Assembly: GCA_003023195.1 (NCBI GenBank)
Contig: PXRX01000046.1
Span: 1-64,000 of the forward strand
Source: Halobacteriales archaeon QS_8_69_26
GTDB lineage: Archaea > Halobacteriota > Halobacteria > Halobacteriales > SW-7-71-33
DNA: 64,000 nucleotides
Reading direction: 5' to 3'
Part shown: in pieces, positions 54,455-62,860 of the stretch
How positions within the stretch are numbered: position 1 is the first letter of the stretch
How the letters are laid out: each line of letters starts with the position of its first letter
The notes under the pieces: generated by a model
What the model was told of the DNA's origin: nothing
The model's database searches: none
Seen by the model: the letters and a program-made list of their open reading frames with translations, nothing else
Position numbers and translations under genes: made by a program

Positions 54455-55306
54455 TCAGTCCTGCCGGGGCCAGACCGGGTCGATCGGAGCCTCCAGGTAC
54501 TCCACCTCCTCGTCGCTCAACTCGACGGCCACGGCTTCGAGGTCGTCCTCCAGTTGCTCGACCGACTTCGGGCCGACGATCGGTGCGGTGACGACGTCCT
54601 TGTGGAGGAGCCACACCAGGCTGACGGCGACGGGCGAGGTGTCCTTCTCGTCGGCGAGGTCCCGCACCACGTCCAGGACGTCCCAGTGGGCGTCGGGGAA
54701 CCGCTCGGTGACGGGGTCGTCGCCGTCCTCGGCCAGGCGACCCTCGCCGCCCGCCTCGCGGTCGTACTTGCCGGCCAGGAAGCCGCCGGCCAGGGGCGAC
54801 CACGGGATGACGCCGATCCCCTGGTCCTCGCAGACGGGGAGGAGGTTCTGCTCCTCGTGGCGCCGCACCAGCGAGTACTCGGGTTGCTGGCAGACGAACC
54901 GCTCGTAGTTGTTCACGTCGGCCTCGTAGAGGGCCTTCGTGAACTTCCAGGCCGGCATCGTCGAGGCCCCGACGTAGTGGACCAGTCCCTCCCCGACCAG
55001 GTGGTCCAGCGCCGACAGCGTCTCCGTGGTGGGCGCGTCGTCGTCCCACCGGTGGATCTGGTAGAGGTCGACGTAGTCGGTGCCTAGGCGGTCCAGGGAG
55101 GCGCGGGCCTGTTCCAGAACGTGCTTCCGGGAGAGGCCCGACCCGTTCTGCCGGTCGGCCATCTCGCCGCGGACCGTGGTGGCGACGACGAGTTCGTCGC
55201 ACATCCCGTCGATGGCCTCGCCGACGGTTCGCTCGGACCCCCCGCGGGAGTAGACGTTCGCGGTATCGAGGAAGTCGATCCCCCGGTCGATCGCGGTGCG
55301 GATCAC
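54455..55306 (-). CDS. Aldo/keto reductase, N-terminally truncated and lacking the catalytic Lys
   Basis: A 283-aa frame covering most of an aldo/keto reductase. It opens at MIRTAIDRGIDFLDTANVYS, so the first beta-hairpin and strand (about 45-50 residues) are missing. Reading the frame upstream from the GTG at 55306 gives a short unrelated segment and then TAA at 55367-55369 inside the palindrome, so no intact start exists further up. Of the Asp-Tyr-Lys-His tetrad, Asp (FLDTAN), Tyr (NVYS) and His (YQIHRW) remain, but the Lys position reads ATTV (Thr44, ACG; one base from AAG). The rest, including the NADP-binding VGPKSVEQL region, is intact. It is probably inactive or repurposed, although an operator-like palindrome lies 49 bp upstream. 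Confidence 0.75.
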   Translation of the reverse strand: MIRTAIDRGIDFLDTANVYSRGGSERTVGEAIDGMCDELVVATTVRGEMADRQNGSGLSRKHVLEQARASLDRLGTDYVDLYQIHRWDDDAPTTETLSALDHLVGEGLVHYVGASTMPAWKFTKALYEADVNNYERFVCQQPEYSLVRRHEEQNLLPVCEDQGIGVIPWSPLAGGFLAGKYDREAGGEGRLAEDGDDPVTERFPDAHWDVLDVVRDLADEKDTSPVAVSLVWLLHKDVVTAPIVGPKSVEQLEDDLEAVAVELSDEEVEYLEAPIDPVWPRQD

Positions 55307-55355
55307 GTCGACCCGACCGACCGGTCGAATCGAAGCCGCGACGGTGTCGAGGCGT

Positions 55356-55375
55356 TTACAGTACGGTTACTGTAA
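55356..55375. promoter_or_regulatory. Palindromic operator TTACAGTA-N4-TACTGTAA
   Basis: Perfect 8-bp inverted repeats TTACAGTA (55356-55363) and TACTGTAA (55368-55375) with spacer CGGT. It lies 49 bp upstream of the truncated aldo/keto reductase start and matches the 38066-38085 site in half-site sequence, spacing and distance to the start codon. Confidence 0.7.
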
Positions 55376-55478
55376 CCCGTCGGGTCGACCGTTGCCGCGG
55401 ATCGGGCCGACCCCTCGACCGGCGGGTCCGTCCGGTCCCTGCGACCGGCGTCCGCCCGAAACCGGCGGTCCGACCGCC

Positions 55479-57410
55479 TCAGGGACTGGGCGAGAGTTCC
55501 ACGCCCTCGACGTCGTCGTCCGGGTCGAACCCGAACACGCGGCCGTAGAAGTCGAGTTCGGCCTCGAGGGCCCGTCGGATCGACTCCGACCGGCGGAAGC
55601 CGTGCTGTTCGCCCTCGAACTCGACGTAGGCGTGGGGGACGCCGTTCTCGTCGAGGGCGTCGGTCATCCGTTCGGACTGTTCGGGCGGGACGACGGGGTC
55701 GTCCGAGCCCTGCAGGAGCAACAGCGGAGCCCCGATCCGGTCGGCGTGGTGCAACGGCGAACGATCGCGGTAGCGGTCCTCCGCCTCGGGGTAGGGCCCG
55801 ACCAGGGAGTCGAGGTAGCGGGACTCGAACTTGTGGGTGTGTTCGGCCAGGGCGACCAGGTCCGACACCCCGTAGTAGGAGGTCCCGGCGTCGAAGTCGT
55901 CGTGGAACGCCAGGGCGGCCAGGACGGCGAAGCCCCCGGCCGAGCCACCGCGGATCGCCGTCCGGTCGGGGTCGCCGAGTTCCTCGCCAGCGTCGCGGGC
56001 GGCGTGGGCGCAGTCGGCGACGTCCACCTCGCCCCACTCGCCCTTCAGGCGGTCGCGGTACTCCCGGCCGTAGCCGGTCGACCCGCGGTAGTTCACGTCG
56101 AGTACCCCGATCCCGCGGGTGGTCCAGAACTGGGTCTCCAGGTCGAAGGTGGGGTGGGTCTGGCTGGTCGGCCCGCCGTGGACGGTGACGACCACCGGCG
56201 GGTCGTCGTCCATCGGCGCGGTGACGTCGGGGTTGTGCGGCGGGTAGTAGAAGGCGTGTGCGATCTCGTCGTCCCCGGTGGCGAAGTCGACCGCCCGTGG
56301 CCGGGAGACGTAGATGGGGTCGAGGTCCACGTCGGACGACCACCGCAGGACGGTCGGCTCCTCGCCGGGCGTCCACCGTACCAGGCGGCTCGGCCGGTCG
56401 AAGCTCCCGGCGAGCATCGCCGCCGCCTCGCCGTCGGAGACCAGGTACGTCCGTTTCGCGGCGCCGAAGGGGAGGTCCGGGTAGCGCAGTTCCCAGGGGG
56501 TCTCACCGTCCCACCCCGCCCGGTCGCCGTCGGGCGGGGAGAGCACCGCGAGGCTCCCTTCCCCGGACTCGACGACCAGGACGGCGATCTCGCCGTCGGG
56601 GAGGAACGCGTACGTCGAGAGGCCGAACACCCACTGGGGGACGCCGAACTCGGCGCTGGCCCGGTAGAGCGGGTCGGGGTCACCGCCGTCGGTGTCGACC
56701 CTGTAGAGGTTCCACCACCCGGTCCGGTCCGAGACGGCGTAGAGGTTTCCGTCGGGCCCCCACTCGGGCTGGAAGACCGACTCGGCGGTCCCGCCCATGA
56801 CCGTCCGCTCGTCGGCCAGGGCTCCGTCATCGGCCACGCTCGCGACGTGCAGGGTCGTCCCGTCCCAGGGCATCGACGGGTGGTCCCATGTCGTCCAGGC
56901 GATCCGTTCGCCGTCGGGGGACAGCCTGGGGAACGAGTAGAAGTCGTGACCCTCGGCGACCACCCGCGGGTCGCCGTCGCCGTCGGCGGGGAGGACGACC
57001 AGGGCGTTCTCCGGTTCGCCGTCCCCAGCCGGGTCGTGACGCTCCCGGACGCAGTAGATCCGTTCGCCGTCCGGGCTCACGTCCACGTCGGCGTAGCGCA
57101 GTCCCTTCTCGACGTCGGGGTCCGGTGTCACGGGTTCGGGGTCGCCGTCCCGTTCCTGGCGGTAGAGGCGCTGGTCCCCGAAGTTGGCGTACCAGACGAC
57201 CCCGTCGTGGACCGCGAAGTCGCCCCCGCCGTACTCGTGGACGAGCGTCCGGACGTCGACGGACTCGCCGGTCCAGTCCGAGCGGTTCCCCTCCCCGTCG
57301 GCGTGGACGACGACCCCCCGGCCGTCCTCGACACCGGGGAGGGCCACGTTCCGAACCGCCTGGCGTCCTCCGTCATAAACGTGACACAGTGCGTCGGGCT
57401 CCCCCTTCAA
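55479..57410 (-). CDS. S9 family peptidase (prolyl-oligopeptidase type) with disrupted 5' end
   Basis: A serine peptidase: beta-propeller N-terminal part and alpha/beta-hydrolase C-terminal part with catalytic Ser in GGSAGGF, Asp in GSDDPVVPPEQS and His in GEQHGF. The longest frame (643 aa) begins at a TTG (57410) with residues unlike the family. In the neighbouring frame an ATG at 57376 starts MTEDARRFGTWPSPVS, which resembles the usual N-terminus, but that frame leaves homology after about 16 residues, exactly where the main frame enters EDGRGVVVHADGEG. The simplest reading is an out-of-frame deletion of roughly 25-35 codons near the start. Translation may still begin inside the main frame; otherwise it is a pseudogene. 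Confidence 0.8.
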   Translation of the reverse strand: MKGEPDALCHVYDGGRQAVRNVALPGVEDGRGVVVHADGEGNRSDWTGESVDVRTLVHEYGGGDFAVHDGVVWYANFGDQRLYRQERDGDPEPVTPDPDVEKGLRYADVDVSPDGERIYCVRERHDPAGDGEPENALVVLPADGDGDPRVVAEGHDFYSFPRLSPDGERIAWTTWDHPSMPWDGTTLHVASVADDGALADERTVMGGTAESVFQPEWGPDGNLYAVSDRTGWWNLYRVDTDGGDPDPLYRASAEFGVPQWVFGLSTYAFLPDGEIAVLVVESGEGSLAVLSPPDGDRAGWDGETPWELRYPDLPFGAAKRTYLVSDGEAAAMLAGSFDRPSRLVRWTPGEEPTVLRWSSDVDLDPIYVSRPRAVDFATGDDEIAHAFYYPPHNPDVTAPMDDDPPVVVTVHGGPTSQTHPTFDLETQFWTTRGIGVLDVNYRGSTGYGREYRDRLKGEWGEVDVADCAHAARDAGEELGDPDRTAIRGGSAGGFAVLAALAFHDDFDAGTSYYGVSDLVALAEHTHKFESRYLDSLVGPYPEAEDRYRDRSPLHHADRIGAPLLLLQGSDDPVVPPEQSERMTDALDENGVPHAYVEFEGEQHGFRRSESIRRALEAELDFYGRVFGFDPDDDVEGVELSPSP

Positions 57411-57558
57411 CGTGGCGTCGCGTCCGACGGGGGTCGGACCCGGTGATTGTGATCTGATATGTGTCAGATGTGACTGGTGTCGGAGAGCCTACCCTCTCCG
57501 GGCCGGTGACGACGACCCCCCGGTGTCGCCCCCGTCCGGCCGCCTCGCTCGTCGGGAG

Positions 57559-57711
57559 TCAGGCGATCTCGTAGCTCACGAGGTCGCTCTCGGGTCCGCA
57601 GTGCGGACAGGATTCCTCCGTCGCGTCGACGGTCGTGCCACAGCGACGGCACTCCCGCACCACATCCGTTGCGGTCCCCCCGAACAGCGCCGAGACGGCA
57701 TCAGGTAACAT
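57559..57711 (-). CDS. Small zinc-ribbon protein
   Basis: A 50-aa protein with two CxxC-type knuckles (CRRCGTTVDA and SCPHCG) forming a zinc ribbon, preceded by MLPDAVSALFGG. Haloarchaea encode many such CPxCG-related microproteins, some of which affect stress responses or motility, but the targets are mostly unknown. The ATG at 57711 is preferred; in-frame starts up to 57762 are less protein-like. It stands alone between the S9 peptidase and RND genes. Confidence 0.8.
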   Translation of the reverse strand: MLPDAVSALFGGTATDVVRECRRCGTTVDATEESCPHCGPESDLVSYEIA

Positions 57712-58001
57712 CTGACAACCCCTTCCGAACGTTGCTAACGACGTCATCACGTATAGAACCAACGGCTCTCGCGCCGGAAAATATAACTGGAGTGTACCGG
57801 TTCCGGGTCGTCGCGGCCCGGTCGTGCGGTCTCTTCGTGTGGCTGTGCTGATCGATACCTGTCTCCTGGGTCCGGAGATCGCCCGACTCCGCCGGCCTCG
57901 CGGAAAAATTTCGCCGGCGACCGGAACGGGAAAATCCGTCGCAAAGCGGCACCGTTAAGTGCGACGTGTGCTGTTAGTAGGATAGTAACAACATCTCTGC
58001 C
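57712..58001. other. Intergenic region upstream of the RND transporter
   Basis: No supported gene. It carries divergent promoter elements, including TTAAGTG (about 57955-57961) and TTAGTAG (57974-57980), the latter 22-28 bases before the ATG of the mini-ORF at 58002. AT content is higher than in the flanks. Confidence 0.4.
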
Positions 58002-58046
58002 ATGACGACGAGCCACCGATCCGCCGACGGGAGGGGTCGCCGGTGA
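58002..58046 (+). CDS. 14-aa upstream mini-ORF overlapping the RND gene start (GTGA)
   Basis: ATG at 58002 encodes MTTSHRSADGRGRR and stops at TGA 58044-58046, overlapping the GTG start of the RND gene in GTGA. With TTAGTAG 22-28 bases upstream, the mRNA would begin at or next to this ATG. The leader would let ribosomes loaded on a leaderless mRNA reach the GTG start by coupling. Confidence 0.35.
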   Translation: MTTSHRSADGRGRR

Positions 58047-61000
58047 ACCCCGGCGAGTGGATCACGACGGCCGTGACCGAGTACAGCAAGTCGGTCGTGC
58101 TGGCGTTGCTGATCGTCACCGCCTTGATCGGCCTGGGCGTCGGCGAAATCGACCAGTCCTCCTCGACCGACCAGTTCGAGAGCGACACGCCCGAGTCGCG
58201 GGCGCTGGACTACGTCGAGCAGAACTTCTCGCGGGGGGACGAGAACGTGACGACGGTCCAGGTCATCGTGCGCAACCGCGAGGGGAACGTGCTCACGCGC
58301 GAGTCACTGTTGCGGTCGTTGCGCTACCAGAAGTCGATCCGCGAGGACCCGCGGATCGCGGAGACACTCACCGAGGAGAACCCGGTGATCGGCGTCTCGA
58401 ACATCGTCGCCATCACCGCGATCCGGCTCGACCAGTTCGGGAACCTCTCCGAACGGGCGGAGGAACTCCGGGCGCGCAACGAGTCGCTGACCGAACGCCG
58501 CCGACAACTGGAGCAGGACCAGCAGGCCCTCCAGGAGCGCTCCCGCGAACTGAACGCGACGGCCGAACGGCTCCGGGGTGGACTCGACGAGGTACGGGCA
58601 CTACAGGCCCAGTACGACCGGTTGAACGCCTCGTTCGCCGCCGATGAGATCGACGAGGATACCTACCGGGAGCAGGCCGCCGGGATAGAGGCCGACATGC
58701 AGGCCGCGGTCGCGGACGCGAGCGAGGGACTCGACGAGGAGCAGCGGGGAACCTACGTCCGCGCCGTCGGCCAGGTCCGGGTGCTCCAGACCGAGCTCTC
58801 TGCGCTGAACGCCTCCCTGGCGAACGGGAACATCACGGAGGCGACCTACCGCGAGCGCGCCGGCGAGGTCCAGCAGGGCTTCGAGGAGGCCTACCGCCTC
58901 GGGACGCGGGGCGTCCTCGCCGACGAGTTCGAGGCGCTGGAGGAGGACGCGGCCGAACTCGAACGGCGCGGCGAGGAACTCCGGGCCGACGGCCAGGCCC
59001 TCCGGGAGGACTTCGAGCGCCTCCAGGAGCGCCAGCGGGAACTCGCCGAGGCCGGTCAGCCGCCCCTCGACGAACAGATAGCGAGGCTGGAGTCGATGGA
59101 CGACGACGAGGTCCGCGAGATAGTGACGGCGGTGCTCTCCGAGGAGGGCGCTTCGTCGCTGTTCGAGGGTCCGGCCACGGGCGGTAACGGGGGCGACGGC
59201 GGCGGGTTCGGCGCCGGGGCGAACGACGACTTCGCCTTCCGGCTGATGGAGACGGGCTACACGCCGGGATCCCCGGAGGCGAACGCCCGGGTGATGCTCG
59301 TCCGGCAGTCGACCGACGGCGGCCCCGTCCAGGGCGGTCCGGGCGGTCCCGGCGACGACATCGTCGACGCCCAGCTAGCGATGGAGGATCTCGGGACCAG
59401 CGAGGGCGGCGAGGAGTACCTCGTGTTCGGCTTCGGGAAGATAAGCGACGAGATCCAGCGCTCCCAGAACGACAGCCTGAAACTGATCTCGCCGCTCGCA
59501 CTGGTGTTCGTCCTGGTCACCCTGCTCATCGCCTACCGGGACCCGCTGGACATCCTGCTGGGCTTCCTCGGCATCGCGGCGGTCCTGGTCTGGGCCTTCG
59601 GCGCGATGGGCTGGATGGGAATCACGTTCAACCAGATCATGGTGGCGGTGCCGGTCCTGTTGATCGGCCTCTCCATCGACTACGCCATCCACATCTTCAT
59701 GCGCCACCGCGAGCAACGGACCGAGACCGGCGAGGGGACGCGGGGGTCGATGCGCATCGCCATGGCCGGCGTCGGCGTGGCGCTCCTGTGGGTCACCGCG
59801 ACGACGGTCATCGGCTTCATGTCGAACGTGATCAGTCCCCTGCCGCCCATCAGGGACTTCGGGGTCGTCTCCTCGGTCGGCATCGTCGGCGCCCTCGTCG
59901 TCTTCGGGGCGCTGATCCCGGCGATGAAGGTCGAACTCGACGCCCTGCTGGAGTCGTTCGGCCTCGACCGGAAGAAGCGGGCGTTCGGCACGGGTGGCGG
60001 CGCCCTCGCCCGGGCGCTCTCGGTCGGGGCGGTGGCGGCCCGGCGTGCCCCCGTCGTGGTGATCGTCCTGGCACTGCTGGTGACCACGGTCGGGGTCTAC
60101 GGCGGGAGCCAGGTCGACACCTCGTTCTCCCAGGAGGACTTCCTCGCGGAGGACCCGCCGGCGTGGATGGACGAGTTGCCCGAAGCGATCCGGCCCTCGG
60201 ACTACAGTGCGAAGGCCGAACTCGACTACGTCAACAGCAACTTCCGGCGCGAGGACTCCCAGGTCCAGGTGCTGATACGCGGGGATATTACCACGCCGGA
60301 GGCGATGGAGCGGATGGAACGGGCCGACAGGCGTGCCGCCGAGAGCGACGTCACGATCCGGCTCTCGAACGGCGAGGCCTCCATGGAGAGTCCCCTGCGG
60401 ACGATGCGGTCGGTTGCCGCACGGAACGAGTCGTTCAACGCCACCGTCACCGAGGCCGACACCGACGGCGACGGCGTCCCCGACCGGAACGTCAGGGCGG
60501 TCTACGACGCACTGTTCGAGGTCGCCCCGGACCGCGCCGCGAACGTGATCCAGCGCGAGGACGGCGAGTACGTCGCCGCCCGGATGGTCGTCGGGACGAA
60601 GGGCGGCAAGTCGACGACCGAAATCACCGAGGAGACCCGCGGCTTCGCGAGCGAATTCGACGGCGACGGCCTCCGGGCCCAGGCCACCGGGTCCCAGGTG
60701 GTCAACGAGGTCGTCCAGCAGGACCTGTTCGACAGCGTCATCCAGTCGCTGATCATCTCGATGGCCGCCGTCTTCCTGTTCCTGATGATCGCCTACCGGA
60801 TCACCGACGGCTCGGCCACGCTGGGGGCGGTCACCCTGTTGCCGGTCCTGTTCTCGGTGGCGTGGATCCTCGGGACGATGTTCCTGCTGGGGGTGCCGTT
60901 CAACGTCCTCACCGGGACCATCACCAGCCTCACCATCGGCCTGGGGGTGGCCTACTCCATCCACATCAGCGAGCGGTACCGCCTGGAACTCGAACGCCAG

Positions 61001-62860
61001 GGCAACGTCACCGACGCGATGCGGACCGCCGTCACCGGCACCGGCGGGGCGCTACTGGGGTCGGCCGCCACGACCGTCGGCGGCTTTGGCACCCTCATGA
61101 TCGCCATCCTCCCGCCGCTCCAGCAGTTCGGGCTGATAACCGCCCTGACCATCGTCTACGCGTTCCTGGGGAGCGTGCTGGTGTTGCCCTCCCTGCTCGT
61201 GGTCTGGACCCGCCGGGTCGAACCGGAGGTCCCGACCGACCCCGAGGCAGAGCGGATCGCGGGCGGCCCCGAGGCCCAGTCCGAGGTCATCGGGGACGAC
61301 GAGACGGGATCGACGCCGGACGACGGGGACTCGCCGTCCGGAACGCCGGACGACGGGGTCACCTCGACCGACGCCGACGACGCTTCGACCGACGACGAGG
61401 CCGACGAGGTGACGCCGCCCGATCCGGTCTTCGGGGACCTGGACGAGGCCATCGACGACGACTCGCCCGCCGACCCGGGAGCCGACGCCGGGGACGGCAC
61501 TGACGCCGACCGCGAGGACGGAGTCGGGGCCGACGCCGGGACCGACGGCGACGACCGGGCCGGGACCGACGCGGGGTCGACCGACGGGCCGGATCCGGCC
61601 TCGGACATCGGCCTGGACACCGACGGTACCGCCGAGGAAATCGACTTCGGGTTCGACGAGGACGACCCCGGCATCGGGGCCGACCCCGACGCCGACGACC
61701 CGGGGATCCCGGCCGGGGACGACGGGGCAGGTCCGGCGGACGACGCGGCCGAACCGGCGGACGACGGAGCCGGGCCGTCCGACGACGGGTCGGAACCGGG
61801 TGACGACGCGGACGAGTTCCAGCCGTTCGGCGGCCAGGCGAAGTCCGTTCCGGACGCGACGGACGAGGATCCGCCGGAGTACGGACCGTTCCCCGAGGAG
61901 TCCGGTGACGGGGCCGACACCGACTCCCCGGAGGTGGATCGGGCCGACGAGGAGTCGGCGAACACGACGGACGCGGCGTTCCCGGACGCCGGTCCCGCGG
62001 GGGAGGAGGCCGACGCCGACGCCACCGGTGAGGCCGCCCACGGGGAAGTGCAGGACCGGACCGCCGGTCACGACGCCAGTCCCGTTGCGGGTTCGACCGA
62101 TGACGGGTCGTCCGCCGATCGGGAACCGGTGACTGCCCCGGACGACCGGGCCGCACCCGCCCCGGCGGCCGGCACCGGGACCGACGGTCGGTCGGACGCG
62201 GCGGGGTCGCCGGCCGACCCCGTCCGGCGGGTCCAGCCCCGGGCCCCGGTGCCGGGCGAGCGGATCCGGGTGGGGATCAGGGTGCCCGGCCTGGCGGGGC
62301 GGGCGATGCTGGTCGAACGGCTCCCGTCGCCGCAGGCGGGCATCGTGGCGCTGGAGCCGGAGCCCCTCAACTACGCCCGGGTCGACGACGTGGTCTACGC
62401 CCTCTGGGAGTTCGACGCACCGACCCCGGTCGAACTGGAGTACCTGGTCCCGGTCCCCGAGGACGCCGCGCCGGGCCAGGAGTTCGTCTTCGAGGGCCGG
62501 GTCGAGACCGACCGCGGCGAGGTGGCCGTCGGCGGCACCGGCCGCGTCGGCGTCATTACGGAACTGGAAGCCCGCGCCCTCGACGGCGGCCGGATCACCC
62601 TGGCCGACCTGCAGGTCGCCGGTCGTCGGGCCGCGGACGGCGACCTCCCGACCGACCGCCTGGAGTGGCTCTACCGCCAGTGGCTGGCCGGCGACGACGC
62701 CCCCGTCGGCCCCTCGCCGGTCGAGTTCGACCCGTCGAGCCGTCGCTCCGACGGTCGCGGGGGCGAGGCCATCGAGGACGACCGTCGATCCGTCGACGGC
62801 GCCGACCACCGCCGCGGCGACGGGGGTGGACCGGCACGGAGGGACGGCGATGGACGCTGA
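58043..62860 (+). CDS. RND superfamily (MMPL-type) transporter with acidic linker and surface-type C-terminal extension
   Basis: A 1,605-aa membrane protein. TM1 (15-31) is followed by a long coiled coil (about 135-350) in the first exported loop. RND half one has helices near 479-560 and 573-630, with the proton-relay pair Asp546-Tyr547 (GLSIDYAIH). Half two (about 669-1056) has GLGVAYSIH, where Asp is replaced by Ala970. Residues about 1064-1393 are an acidic Asp/Gly-rich linker. Residues about 1394-1505 look like the beta-sandwich of secreted haloarchaeal proteins (PVPGERIRVGIRVPGLAG), and 1508-1552 resemble a degenerate dockerin (GRITLADLQVAGRRAADGD). Likely export of lipids or hydrophobic compounds. 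It overlaps the TrmB-type regulator gene by 11 bp. The start is GTG 58043. Confidence 0.9.
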   Translation: MNPGEWITTAVTEYSKSVVLALLIVTALIGLGVGEIDQSSSTDQFESDTPESRALDYVEQNFSRGDENVTTVQVIVRNREGNVLTRESLLRSLRYQKSIREDPRIAETLTEENPVIGVSNIVAITAIRLDQFGNLSERAEELRARNESLTERRRQLEQDQQALQERSRELNATAERLRGGLDEVRALQAQYDRLNASFAADEIDEDTYREQAAGIEADMQAAVADASEGLDEEQRGTYVRAVGQVRVLQTELSALNASLANGNITEATYRERAGEVQQGFEEAYRLGTRGVLADEFEALEEDAAELERRGEELRADGQALREDFERLQERQRELAEAGQPPLDEQIARLESMDDDEVREIVTAVLSEEGASSLFEGPATGGNGGDGGGFGAGANDDFAFRLMETGYTPGSPEANARVMLVRQSTDGGPVQGGPGGPGDDIVDAQLAMEDLGTSEGGEEYLVFGFGKISDEIQRSQNDSLKLISPLALVFVLVTLLIAYRDPLDILLGFLGIAAVLVWAFGAMGWMGITFNQIMVAVPVLLIGLSIDYAIHIFMRHREQRTETGEGTRGSMRIAMAGVGVALLWVTATTVIGFMSNVISPLPPIRDFGVVSSVGIVGALVVFGALIPAMKVELDALLESFGLDRKKRAFGTGGGALARALSVGAVAARRAPVVVIVLALLVTTVGVYGGSQVDTSFSQEDFLAEDPPAWMDELPEAIRPSDYSAKAELDYVNSNFRREDSQVQVLIRGDITTPEAMERMERADRRAAESDVTIRLSNGEASMESPLRTMRSVAARNESFNATVTEADTDGDGVPDRNVRAVYDALFEVAPDRAANVIQREDGEYVAARMVVGTKGGKSTTEITEETRGFASEFDGDGLRAQATGSQVVNEVVQQDLFDSVIQSLIISMAAVFLFLMIAYRITDGSATLGAVTLLPVLFSVAWILGTMFLLGVPFNVLTGTITSLTIGLGVAYSIHISERYRLELERQGNVTDAMRTAVTGTGGALLGSAATTVGGFGTLMIAILPPLQQFGLITALTIVYAFLGSVLVLPSLLVVWTRRVEPEVPTDPEAERIAGGPEAQSEVIGDDETGSTPDDGDSPSGTPDDGVTSTDADDASTDDEADEVTPPDPVFGDLDEAIDDDSPADPGADAGDGTDADREDGVGADAGTDGDDRAGTDAGSTDGPDPASDIGLDTDGTAEEIDFGFDEDDPGIGADPDADDPGIPAGDDGAGPADDAAEPADDGAGPSDDGSEPGDDADEFQPFGGQAKSVPDATDEDPPEYGPFPEESGDGADTDSPEVDRADEESANTTDAAFPDAGPAGEEADADATGEAAHGEVQDRTAGHDASPVAGSTDDGSSADREPVTAPDDRAAPAPAAGTGTDGRSDAAGSPADPVRRVQPRAPVPGERIRVGIRVPGLAGRAMLVERLPSPQAGIVALEPEPLNYARVDDVVYALWEFDAPTPVELEYLVPVPEDAAPGQEFVFEGRVETDRGEVAVGGTGRVGVITELEARALDGGRITLADLQVAGRRAADGDLPTDRLEWLYRQWLAGDDAPVGPSPVEFDPSSRRSDGRGGEAIEDDRRSVDGADHRRGDGGGPARRDGDGR

